Source of the DNA: Stenogyne calaminthoides | Taxonomy: Eukaryota > Streptophyta > Magnoliopsida > Lamiales > Lamiaceae | Assembly (NCBI GenBank): GCA_037126765.1 | Contig: JBBCBC010000033.1 | Coordinates: forward strand, 6,648,085 to 6,712,084 | Length of the DNA stretch: 64,000 bases | Direction of reading: 5' to 3' | Shown: in pieces, positions 47,556-58,150 of the stretch | Layout: each line of letters begins with the position of its first letter | Position numbering within the stretch: the first letter of the stretch is position 1 | The notes under the pieces: generated by a model | What the model saw: the letters and a program-made list of their open reading frames with translations, nothing else | What the model was told of the DNA's origin: nothing | Databases searched by the model: none | Position numbers and translations under genes: made by a program

Positions 47556-50500
47556 ATGGAATCGCCAATAGTGCTATCGAAACTTGTGACTTTGCCTCTA
47601 TGCTCAAAAAAAAAAAATGTCATTGATGAAAAGTATGTCATTTTCAATACCACAAATGATCCAGAATCAAGGGAGATACTCGAATGCTTAAGAGCCTGTG
47701 GACTTGATCAATTTTGCTATCGCCATCAGGAAACTGTCCATATGTTTGAATCATTGGAATTCTTGAGAAGACTAAAGGAGACGGACAACAAAGAACTATT
47801 CTCATTCGTTGGAAGGACCAGGATCGATGTCTCCAACGATGATCTCAGAAGAATCTTTGGCCTTCAAATGGGCAAGAAATACCCTGATGAGTTCACTGCT
47901 GGAATGTCAGATAAGGAGTATCTGCAGAAAGTGTTGTTGAGACCTGGGAACATCAATCAGTTCACACATGTCAAAGTTCCCTACCTCCAAAGGAAGTATA
48001 GATTACTTTTCGAAATTGTTTCGAAAGTCATTCTTGGGATCTCTTTCAAATTTTTCATGCCTGCTCTAACCCAAAGAAAAGCAAAGATGTTATGGCCGCA
48101 ATCATTGAGAAGGCCCCGTATATGAACTGGATGGGGTTATTCAAGCATCGTTTACTGCAGAAAACTAATAAGTTTGCCACAGATGAAGAAAATCGAGTGA
48201 AGCTGACCAAGAATATCAGTAATATTCATAAGGTGTCTATAATTTTGGTTGATAAGCTTCCAGTGACTATTCTTGGTCACAAAATGGGCGGAAGCAATAT
48301 GTGGAGAAATTTAAAGCCTTGCTTTACAAGGATGAGGCACTATCTGGATTATCTGATGATGATCTAACACCATATGTGCCGAAGCCTAAAAAAATCTCAA
48401 GGCAAAGCTCCATCTAAGAGAGGAACGAGAAAGAAGGGTGCCGTGAGTAAGCCTTCTTCGATGCAAAAAGAACGTCATAAAACACTTACTACAATGATGC
48501 CTAAGAAGGATGGTATGCCTTCTGGAGGTCTTCAAGATGAAGGAAGTGATGTTGAAATTATGGAATCAAGCGAAGATCAACCTGAAGAATCAGGTCGAGA
48601 GTTAATGCTGGTGGAAAACCCAGTTCAGGTGGAAACCCGTGGAGCTGATGTACAACCTGAAGAGAATCAGTCAGATTATGAATCATCAGACTCAGCTCAC
48701 ATAAGTTCTCTTTTCAGAGGGCATGAAACCACCTACTACCCCACTTCACCTACCTCATCTTCAAAATCACCTTCACCAACCCCAACCGTAAAAAACTTCA
48801 CCCTCCCAACCATCAACCGCACAACCACCTTCAACCGAACCTTCCATCGAAATCGTTTACCCCTTATCCTCTCGAACCCCCTCTCCCAAAAATAACTTCA
48901 ACAACATCGTAACCACAGCCCGATCAACCTTCAACCACCAACCGTAAAACCCTCCACCCTCCCCCGAATCTTCACACTTAAATCCACTGTGTTGAAGTCG
49001 CTCAGAACCTGCTCAAGAAATCATTCAGAACTTGTTCCAACACTGCTCGAACTCGCCAGAGGAGGAGCAAGATGTTGCCGAGATCAAAGACATGTATGTC
49101 TCCATGTCTCACAATCCTTCAACAAGAGGACCCTCCTCGAATCACCGTCACAAGAACACTCTACGGTGTATTTTCTCTCATGACAAAGTTAATGCCTATC
49201 CGGACGAGCACTTTCCGAACTCATCGATCATATTGGGATCGGAAACAGATGGAGGAGATAGTCTTACGAGGAACATCGACTCAAGGATATTGAAGACTTC
49301 CTAATTTTAATGAATGCCTTGGAGTCCGATTACTTTGTTGACCGAGAAGAATCGCGAAGCAGAATCGCCGGTATCCAAATAAGCCGAACTAGCTACGATC
49401 GATGATATCGATGGTTGGTGCACCGTGGTTCGGGTATTTCTCAAGAAGAAGAAAAAGATGTTATGATACTTATGCTTATATCGAGTATGAGCAACCCGCC
49501 GATGAACCGGTATGGGTGTTTGCAGATGAGATCCAAATTCCAGTGAGGTTTCAACATCCGCCGACTCATCGTGCTAAGTGCCGATATCCTAGATCCGATT
49601 TCTGAAAAATACAAGATGGGGTAAAAAGCAATACAAGATGGGGTAAAAGCTTCGGTTGATACACAATTTACTCTCTTTGCCGCAAACTGATGCGAAATTT
49701 GAAGAAGCACGAGCAACCCGATTAACAAAGAGAGAAGCTAACTGCTGACCGATCTCAAACCTAGTTGACAAAGTGAGAGGAAGTTAACAATGAGAAGATC
49801 ACAAATATGCACGATTCTATTCTCGAATCGGTAACAAAACTAATTGACCCTCTTGCTGACAAGATGAGGATCTAGACTGATATGCTTGGAGAGACGCATG
49901 TTCTCTTGGAAAGTGTTTGGGGATCCTTGGAATGGACTGATTCGTGTCTGGACAATAGCAGAAAAAGATTTGATCAATCTATTCCTCAGGCCAAGAAAGT
50001 TATTGAATCTGGATTAAATAGGTTCCTGGGTACTGCAACTACTTCTGCAAATGTTCAGATCACTCCTCTTGTTGTGGAAGAACTTAAGGAGGAGATAACA
50101 CGTCAGTTTCAGGCCTTGAATCTCAAGTTGTCACACCTTTTTGATGCAACCAAAAAGGGGGAAGGACAAGATAAAGAAAAACAGATTCAGACGGAAAAAT
50201 AGTTGCAGATGGTAACTGTTGATTTACCAGAAGTGACCCATTCTGGTTTACCTAAGGTCACTCCGTCTGATGCCACTCCTTCTGAAGTCACCCATTCTGA
50301 GATCGCTCCTATTGCTGAACTAAAACAATCTGTGGATCAACACAGCAAGGAGATCGAGGCTCAGGGAAAAGAAATCAATAAGCAGAAGACAGCCCTGTCT
50401 GAAGTTGTTGCCAGGGTGGACAAGATTGAAGACTTCTCGTCAACTGCACAGAAAAGATTTGATTAGGTGGATCAGGCGAAAAGTCTCGAGTTGGCAAAGA

Positions 50501-51090
50501 AGCTGCAGAGAGAAGAAGACACTGTTGAAGAAAGACAACTGCGGAAAGGCAAGCAAGCTGAGAAGCAAATCAAGAAGTCAATCGTGACCCAGACTCAGTT
50601 GCAGACATCAGATGCTGATAAAGAAGAACAACTGATGAGGCGTGGGGTCATTGAAGTAGCTATCAAGAAGAAGAAGCTTGCTGAAGCTGCCGGTATGGAC
50701 CGAAGATATGTCAAAAGGAAATCTAAGATGGCAGCAGATGCAGAAGAAGTAGATTGGGAAGAGAGAGCTTTCCCTGCGAAAGTTGAAAGCATTCTGGTGG
50801 CTAGACGAGACTTGCTTCCTGAATAGACAAGGATTAAAATCGACTGGCTGAGCGACGTCTACATTATTCAGAAGATACCAGAACATGCCGATCAGGGTGA
50901 ATTTGATGCTGAGTTTCAAAACTGGCTGGAGATCAAACACCCCAAATTCTTCAAAGTGGTGATGCATGAAGGAAAAATCATGTCATTAACTCCTCTCGCA
51001 CCCAAATTTCGCACAATGATTCCACCACTCGAGGTGATAACTCTCTTGACCCAATTGATTCAAACAAATTTCTTCTATGATTTTTGCTAA
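47556..51090 (+). pseudogene. Element B extra ORF downstream of pol (additional/env-position ORF)
   Basis: The ATG at 47556 opens MESPIVLSKLVTLPLCSKKK, and the N-terminal domain is open to 48125. Blocks seen are FSFVGRTRIDVSNDDLRRIF, VPYLQRKYRLLFEIVSKVIL and (next frame) IIEKAPYMNWMGLFKHRL. Then come DDLTPYVPKPKK (48358-48395), an acidic then Ser/Thr/Pro-rich linker (48480-48890), a long damaged stretch, and heptad-like helices (49882-50466; VDKIEDFSSTAQKRF). A basic Lys/Arg stretch (50467-50820) and a C-terminal domain (50821-51090; FKVVMHEGKIMSLTPLAP) follow. All parts have counterparts in element A. No hydrophobic membrane segment is visible, so calling it an envelope would be unsupported. 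Confidence 0.72.
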
Positions 51091-51374
51091 GAGAGGGACA
51101 TTATTGAGAGTGAAAGATTGGAGACCTTGCGGCAGAATGTACAAGATTTTCAACATTCCGAAAAGTCTTGAAAGTTTGCTTTCTCAAGGAATCAGAAGAT
51201 GTCTTAGATCAGGTGAAAGGTAAAATTTGTACATGTAATCATCATCTCTTATATATAAAACAAGTTACCTTTCTGATCTTAAGACAACATCTCATTGTCT
51301 TCTGATTTATGTTGTTTATGTTTTTACATTTCAGATGGTTATCTGTTTTTTCGATTATATGTTTTGGTTCAATC

Positions 51375-51388
51375 AAAAAGGGGGAAAT
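51375..51388 (+). other. Polypurine tract of element B
   Basis: AAAAAGGGGGAAAT lies immediately before the 3' LTR start. Confidence 0.82.
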
Positions 51389-52923
51389 TGTTGGGAAATT
51401 TGTATTTAGTTTTGATGGAAGTTCCAAAACAAGGTTTGTAATAGAAACAAATCGACACAAGTAGGTATCGATGTCTTAGAATCGAGTTAGGATGACCAAA
51501 TTTGAAATGTATAGACACCGATGTATAAGGTAGGTCACATATTGAGGGGAACTCAATATGTATAGGTCGTCGATTAGTCGAATGATCGATTAATCATATG
51601 ATCGGTGACGACATGAAACCAATAGCTCGTAAGACCAAGATCGAAGACTACCGTAAGATCAAGATCCGCACTGTAAGACCGGAAGACCTACATCGGTCCG
51701 AGTCTCGCTAGTTGAAGCTAAGACAACCGGCATCGAAGACTCTATCGTAGACGATCGATCGAATCGATCGGCTTGTAATCGATCGTCACCACACCGTGTC
51801 AACTAATGTTTCACCAAGTCATACATTGTTGATCCGAACAAGAAGAATGCCAACTTTAGTTGGTGAACAAACTCTCGACATGTCAGACTTGTTAACCAAC
51901 AAAAACAAGACACGATGACTTGAGTCGACATCATGGATTTCGCCAACGTGAATCAAATGGCTAGAAAAACGACATACACGCTTTTCCCATGCCGCTTCTC
52001 GGAAGACGCCACATCAAATCCTCGCAAACCTATCAAATATAACCGAAATTCAAATTGCTCTCCAACGGCTCTTTGATTTCGAGGTCTATAAATATGGGAT
52101 TACTCTTCGAGTGATATACTAAAAATTATCAAGAAGCTCATACTATAGCAAAATCTCCGCATCGAAGAACACAACCTTGAAGATTAATTTTTCTCGATTG
52201 TTCATCCCATAGTTCTTAGCACGTAAATCTTATCCTCTAGTACCGTTAGGCTAATTTAATTCTAGGAAAGATTTCAAAGTTGGAACAAACAATAAATCTT
52301 ACCCAAAACCCAAAGTTAGGTTAAGTTTTTTAGCAAGATTTCGACTAGGGTTTCTAGTTACGATTTACGGGATCGGTTGAGTGAGAGCTCCATAAATATA
52401 TGTTGGTGTAATGTGTTGGACTAACACAATAATCTAAGTCCAATTGGTTAAGTCGGTTAAGTTGGTGCCCTTTGTGATAGGGAAGAGTGGACGTAGGACC
52501 GTTGTCCGAACCACTATAAATCTTATGTGCATTTACCGCTTGATTAATCGCTTCACACTATTGCACACAACTTGATTAAATCTGCATACATATTCTCGAA
52601 GTTAGAATCGCTTAGCACCAAATATCGATCTTATCAGATTGACCCCATAGTCATCTGATTGAAAACAACTTTGGAATTTGATTTGTTACAAACTGGTTTT
52701 TCATACGGGTATAAACTAGCTTCCGCACAATCAGTTTAAACGGATAGATATCGGAATCGATCTCGCCTCAGCGATCAAGAAGTTGATATCGATCAAACCG
52801 ATTCACTTTGCACTCGATCGAACAAACCGCCATCACACCGACCGCACGAAAAAAAGTTTTCAGAAGTCTATTCACCCCTCCCCTCTAGACTTTTGCCCTC
52901 ACGAAACCCGTTCGGGACCTACA
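51389..52923 (+). repeat. 3' LTR of element B
   Basis: At 1535 bp it is uninterrupted. TATA box TATAAATA at 52087-52094. It holds the empty TATAA site (52515-52519) used by the solo LTR in the 5' LTR. It ends CCTACA next to the GGTCA duplication. Confidence 0.93.
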
Positions 52924-53540
52924 GGTCACGATCGTGTAACCGCGGCATTCTACAAGAGATAGATGAGGTGCAGATGTACTATGACTGCAGATACATTTCA
53001 CCTTGCGAGGCAGCTTGGAGGATATTTGGCTTTTATATTCAGTACCGGTATCCTTCGGTCGAAAGCACCCCGCCCATCTATAGACGAAAGCAGAGTATAT
53101 TATTCTCAGATTCTGAATCATTGTCATCTGTAATGGACAAGCCAACCGTAAAAGACAGCATGTTCTTAGCATGGTTTCAGATGAATAAAGAATATCCAGA
53201 AGCGGAAGACCTGACTTACGCGGAGTTTCCACAACATTTTGTTTGGAAAAAAGATAAGCGAGAATGGGTGAAGAGGCAAAAGGGATTCTCAATTGGTCGC
53301 ATTTGTTACATTCCCCCTGGTTTGGGAGAGCGATATTATTTTAGGATACTGCTAAACATTGTTCGTGGGCCTAAAAATGATGATGAATTCAAGGAGTACA
53401 ACAATATCAAGTACAAAACATACGGAGACGCTTGCTAAGCCAGAGGTTTGTTGGAGAACGACAAAGAATACATTGATGGAATAACAGAAGCAAGTCAATG
53501 GAATCTGAGTAATCTATGCGAACACTTTTTGTGACGTTAT
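52924..53540 (+). pseudogene. Helitron Rep/helicase protein, right piece
   Basis: This continues the protein cut at 35830: DRVTAAFYK, a one-base shift near 52955, then EVQMYYDCRYISPCEAAWRI, VESTPPIYRR, FLAWFQMNKEYPEAEDLTYA and GERYYFRILLNIVRGPK, followed by GLLENDKEYIDGITEASQW in another frame. These are landmark blocks of plant Helitron helicase-like proteins. Coding is open 52893-53437, but the first 12 codons lie in the element B LTR. The ATPase motifs expected next (Walker A and B) are missing. Confidence 0.88.
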
Positions 53541-53610
53541 TATCATCCGAAAACTCAGCTTATGCCGCCGTAAATATAAATCATTCAAGGAACCGTAATC
53601 AATTAGATTA

Positions 53611-53880
53611 GTCCTGACAAGACTGGGTGACCGTGTACTGGAAGGCAAGGTCATAACCGGAAACAATTCAGGTGAGATGGTGTTAATCCCCAGACTTGCC
53701 TTGAGTCCGTCAGACCCGAGACTATTGTTCAAGTTTCAGAGGAGACAATTCCTATTAATTGTATCATACGCAATGTCGATTAACAAAAGCCAAGGACAAT
53801 AGCTTGAAAATGTTGGCATATTTTTTAAGAAATCAGTTTTCAGTCACGTGGTAGTTTAAAGAGTCACCAACCGCAAGGGC
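53611..53880 (+). pseudogene. Helitron helicase C-terminal fragment
   Basis: In one to two frames it reads LGDRVLEGKVITGNNSGE, LIPRLALSPSDPRLLFKFQR, the helicase motif SYAMSINKSQGQ, and VGIFFKKSVFSHV. This is the extreme C-terminus of the Pif1-type helicase of Helitrons. It follows the N-terminal part after a jump that removes most of the ATPase domain. Confidence 0.85.
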
Positions 53881-54956
53881 TTGAAATATCTATATATTCT
53901 ATGTATCTATATTTTATTGAAATATATTACTTAAATATATCGTGACTGTTTCTTTTTTCTTTCTATCCATATACACATATTCTTTGAAACTAATGTCACA
54001 TTAATGACTATTTAATTATATGTCGTCTCCCTATCAAAAAATAAATAAATTATATGTCATCTCAATTATAGTTGAAAGTATTGTGGTTGTCAAAAACCAC
54101 GATTGAGATTCCCTGAACAAAACAAAAAAAAAAAAAAGATATGTTTAGCTCCATATGCCACTATAACTACATTAGAGGGATTTTTCATATTTTTCGTTCG
54201 TTTACCATATTTTTGTTTCCAACAAAATTGATATGGAAAAGGACTAAATTTAATGAAGTAAATAGTTTAATAGGAGTATAAATATATTTTAATAAAAGAT
54301 TTACTAAATTTGATCATTTTCCTATTTCACATATATTCATTCAACCAAATTTTATTTTTTAGTTATATCTATATATTTTGTGTATCTATATTTTATTTAA
54401 ATATATTACTTAAATCTTATAAAATCAAATATATTATAATAAAAACTTTACTAAGGTGCTATATTTCATTTTCCATAAAAATTCGCATTCTTTAGATTTA
54501 GTTTGGACAATATTTATTGCCAATATTCTTCATAGAAACAATAATTTGAAACACACACTTTTTTCCCAAGTAATTCCTTCTTCATCTTATAAAATCACTA
54601 TTTGTTCTTCCATTAAATCATCATTTTATTTATTTGATAACGTACTAATTAATGCCATGACGATATATGAAATTATGGTAACAAATACTTTTTCCTTTTA
54701 GTGTGCGGTGATCATGAGCAATCCGCCAAAAAAAATAAAAAATATAGTTGTTAGAGAGGTTTTTCGAAATCTGTAGACATTTTAAACTTCGGTTATTTTA
54801 ACACTATATTTTTTTCATTAACTCATAGTTGTTATCTGAGATTTTTAGTACTTAACGAATTGATTTAATTTAAAATTGTGTATTAAATATGAATTAGCTA
54901 AAACGTTATTCTTAAAGAGTTTTTACTCACTATTAAAATAATTGTTCAACTATAGT
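53881..54956 (+). other. Helitron 3' non-coding region
   Basis: AT-rich with no supported gene. It contains two partial copies of the subterminal sequence of 34300-34500. A short open frame at 54310-54701 is low-complexity and unsupported. Confidence 0.6.
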
Positions 54957-54983
54957 CGTGCATCGCACGGGTTCAATTACTAG
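54957..54983 (+). other. Helitron 3' terminus: hairpin plus CTAG
   Basis: A 5-bp stem CGTGC/GCACG with loop ATC (54957-54969) is followed by GGTTCAATTA and the terminal CTAG (54980-54983), then T. This is the canonical Helitron end signal. Confidence 0.9.
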
Positions 54984-56491
54984 TATTAATGTATGACAAT
55001 ACACTTGTTTGAATATTATGTTTGATTGTTTGCATTTATTCATACAAGTGTTCACATGAGTCATTGTTGTCATTGAGGTTGTGAGAACTCAGATGACTTA
55101 AGGATGATTCTCAAATGGCCCCGATCAAAGATCATCATGAATGGGATATTGATGATGCAATGGAGATTGGTGTGCGATATGCATCATACTCTTAGAGAGT
55201 GTAGTAAGATCTCACTTACTACGAGATACTAGGTATCTCATGATGGATGCACAAATACCTTAGAGGGTATTGGTATACCCATCCGAGAAACTATTTGATG
55301 TATTTCCACTATATATGTCTACGGGTGTCTCGGTTAGTGGGAGCGATGCGATACTCCTTTGACTTGAGGTCAATACGCACGACATGTGTGGAGTGATGAA
55401 CTTTGACCATGACCGACGCTTGCACCCGTCTATGGGTAGATATGGTTTGGATTGGGTCCATCACGAAGTGCATGTGCGTGTTAGTTGAGCCAAGAATAGG
55501 ATTCATTCCTCAATGTGGATTTAGAGAGAATACTCATCTTCTCATCATAATTGGATCAAAGTCATCGGCCGATGCACGGCAACTTAGACTTTGTGGCTAA
55601 GTGTGACAAACATGATCAATTAGTGATTAGAGATAGTATGATTAAGTTATTTGAATAGACACTTCATCATGTTCAAGACTTAATCGAGTATTCGCTAATG
55701 AAAGGAGAAAATCATAATAGCCCATGTTTCAGTTACAGGTAGTTGCACATTCCTCGCAACTTACCTCATATATTGAGAATGTCTGATTTATTGTCTAGGG
55801 TTCAATTAAGACCGTTAGTTTGACTAATCGCTCGATATATGAGGGTCTATGGGTCATACAACAAGTAACGGTTGTTTACTAATTATAGTTGGTTGATTAA
55901 ATATTATATTGGATATTAATATTTAATTTATGGAGAATATAATAATAGTTATATTTAGAATTAATTATTATTACTATTTAATTAAATTAGATTTAATTAA
56001 ATAGAATTCTCAATAATAATATATGGAATATTATTATTACAGGATTTAATATATATGGAATCAAATCCGTAGAAATTTGATATACATGGAATTAAATTCG
56101 TAGAGATTTTATATGTGGAAAATAAATCTAAGAAATTTATTTTATTAGGATTTTTTCTAATAAAGGTTAGCTTAAGATTTAAGCTGGACCTCTCATATAT
56201 ATATGAGCTCTTGGGAATTCATAATACGTGAGTTCATATTTTCTCCATAAAATCTCTAAGTTAGAATTTTCCTAGCAAATTCATCTCGGGGATTCAACGC
56301 TGGCAGATCTGTCCAAATTAGTAAACGATTGTTACGTGGATACTATAGTTGAGGAATCCGTGTACGAATTACTGTAAGAATTATGTTTATGTTTACTCGT
56401 ATTTAATTATGCAATTAATTGTTCGTTGTTGGTGAACTGTTTATTTTCGTTGCGCATGTATTACGTGTTTACGTGCCTCTAAATTCCAATA
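54984..56491 (+). repeat. Element C 3' LTR, right piece
   Basis: The LTR resumes after the Helitron. It contains a TATA-like run near 56195-56204 and a U5-like end with TTACGTGTTTACGTGCCTC, closing in AATTCCAATA, a decayed form of an LTR end. Total LTR length without the Helitron is about 1.6 kb. The 5' partner of the target duplication is outside the window. Confidence 0.72.
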
Positions 56492-57489
56492 GAGGGAAAA
56501 GTTGAAATTCTCATCCCACAATGGAAAATGAAAAGGAAATGAAAGGGTACAAAGCTAACAACCCATGTGGGGGTTGTAAATACTTGTCTTGATTATGCTC
56601 CAACCTCCACGCACGCGTGGGGTGTGCAAATTATGTCTTGAAATACGACACAGACATGAATATCGCACCGATTTAGTGGCGGACGGGCAAAACGATTTTT
56701 TATTTTTATTTTCCTGCATGTTCATATTCAAATGAGCAGTTTCGAAATATTGATTTTGCATGACATTTTCTGGACCAGAATTCAGTGCATGCAAGAGTTG
56801 CAACTAATTCAAAATCCGAATTGAATTGTGGCAGTTTTGGTCAGCCACGTTTATGGCCCTTCAATACCATCCAGCAGTTTCGATTCTTGGAGCTCTATAT
56901 AAAGAACAATCCAAGCAGTGGCAAAAACACCCAAATTTGAGATCATACGAACACTATTCCAGCACTTTGCTACATACATATTTTCTGTCTTTTCGTTGGC
57001 CCTCCGTTGGTATAAGTTCAGACAATTTTCCGGTTCGCTAGAGCAGAATATCAATGCTACATATTCTATTGTACATGTTGTATCCTGGGAAACGGACGTT
57101 CCAAGAGTCACTAGCACCGAGAGTGAGGGACGCATTTCGTTTTAATGAGATCGTGTTTCATGAGCCTCAAGTTATTTTTTTTTTGTTTGTTGTTTAATTT
57201 TTATTTTCAGACATCTTCAGTATAACATTTTATCCTACAACTTTTTCCCCACTTTTTGGTTGGAGTTTCCTTCAACATTTTTTCCTTTTTCTTTTGCGGG
57301 CGGATTCAAGATTTTTAATCTGGGGTACATTAAAATAATTTTAAATAGTATTAATTATTTAATATTTAAAATCTCACAAATCGATACTAAAAGTATATAA
57401 TATTGAGATGATATTATAATTACACTTGAATTCATTGATTCTAATTTTTTAGAAGCATTCATTAAATAGGAGGTACACTTTAAGAAAAA
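56492..57489. other. Host intergenic sequence, no supported gene
   Basis: It has open frames of 71-94 codons on both strands around 56826-57145, none recognised. A promoter-like patch is listed separately. From about 57298 the sequence becomes AT-rich, with a GGCGGATTCAAGATTTTTAA phrase that resembles repetitive plant DNA. Confidence 0.5.
56896..56903 (+). promoter_or_regulatory. TATA box-like site without an obvious gene
   Basis: CTCTATATAAAGAAC fits a plant TATA box, and a CACGTT motif lies 48 bp upstream (56848). No convincing coding exon follows within 600 bp, so it may be the relic of a promoter. Confidence 0.35.
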
Positions 57490-57508
57490 TATATATTAAT
57501 TGTATTTT

Positions 57509-58014
57509 TTTTTTTTTAGAAGAGGAGTTAACTTTCATTGAATAAAAACGTAGAAATACATAAACATCATAAGCTAACACCTCTAAACAAAAGAACCAAC
57601 TCCACCGAAATAACCCAGATGAATGGGCAAGTGGAGAAAAAGAAAAAAAAACATCGAAGGCACCACCAAGTCCGAGACCATCCTGTCTGTGACTGCTTGC
57701 ACGGTAAATCGACCCGATGACCCACGGAATAAAGCTGAAAACTACCGGGGCCTGCCTCGACGGAACAAGTGAAAATGAATTCAAAAGCCGACCGGAGGAG
57801 CCGATGACAGTTGAAGGTGGGAGAAACGAGCGACGGTAAGATCTAGCGCTTAGGTGGATGAGTTAGCTAGGACAAGCGCCAACGGCGCTGCAAGATTGGA
57901 GAAGATGACTTAGGCGGTGGAGCCGTGGAGGTAGCTTAAAGTTGAAGCTGGTTTCTTAGAGAAATGTGGGAGAGTTTTTTAGTTACCGACCCTCTATTTA
58001 TTTATTTGCTTATT
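57509..58014 (-). mobile_element. 506-bp poly(A) retroposon (LINE-mobilised), minus strand
   Basis: A perfect 19-bp duplication TATATATTAATTGTATTTT flanks it (57490-57508 and 58015-58033). A poly(T) run on the plus strand at its left edge is the poly(A) tail of a minus-strand insert. Just inside the tail, the minus strand reads TTCAATGAAAGTTAACTCC, similar to plant LINE 3' ends. Long TSD plus tail is the hallmark of target-primed reverse transcription. The body is GC-richer than its surroundings, with short unrecognised frames. It could be a 5'-truncated LINE, a deletion derivative or a processed transcript. Confidence 0.8.
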
Positions 58015-58104
58015 TATATATTAATTGTATTTTATAAAAGAAAAATGAAAAGGAAAGCCCCAACCGGATTCAAGTAAACCAAAAAATTGTTGAAAGCAAG
58101 ATGA

Positions 58105-58150
58105 AAGATAAATGGGCTGGGCTGAAAAAACAAAATAGGCCCGGTTAAAA
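58105..58150 (+). promoter_or_regulatory. Probable PPR gene promoter with TGGGCT (site II-like) motifs
   Basis: Two overlapping TGGGCT motifs (58113-58118 and 58118-58123) and a GGCCC (58138-58142) lie just upstream of a CT-rich stretch that looks like a 5' UTR. TGGGCY 'site II' elements are typical of plant promoters for organelle-related and translation genes, including many PPR genes. The retroposon ends about 80 bp upstream. Confidence 0.5.

Larger units (their letters stand above)
35831..52923 (+). mobile_element. Sirevirus-like Ty1/copia element B, complete but degenerate
   Basis: The 5' LTR (35831-39300, with a solo LTR nested in it) and 3' LTR (51389-52923) start TGTTGGGAAATTTGTATTTAG and end CCTACA. 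The TSD GGTCA lies at 35826-35830 and 52924-52928. The inside holds PBS, gag, protease, integrase, RT/RNase H with an intact YVDD box, a spacer, the extra ORF and PPT. Net of the nested LTR it is about 15.1 kb. It is a sister of element A with shorter LTRs (~1.5 kb). Confidence 0.92.
34081..54983 (+). mobile_element. Helitron carrying element B
   Basis: The 5' end TCTATATATATATAAAAG follows an A. The 3' end is CTAG followed by T, preceded by a hairpin (CGTGC-ATC-GCACG, 54957-54969) 14 bases upstream. There is no target duplication and the site is A^T, all diagnostic of Helitrons. Removing it rejoins the LTR of element C. Without element B the Helitron is about 3.8 kb. It contains an RPA-like OB-fold remnant, a Rep/helicase remnant split by B, and a C-terminal helicase remnant, with most of the helicase deleted, so it could not move by itself. 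Confidence 0.88.

Noticed and set aside
47556..51090. Calling the extra Sirevirus ORF an envelope gene
   Set aside because: No signal peptide, transmembrane helix or fusion-like segment is visible in either copy; only the position resembles env.
54310..54701. Short frames in the Helitron 3' region as genes
   Set aside because: AT-rich, Ile/Phe/Tyr-dominated chance frames overlapping repeated Helitron sequence.
57449..57784. 111-codon minus-strand frame as a gene
   Set aside because: It crosses the poly(A) tail and 3' end of the retroposon and one TSD copy.
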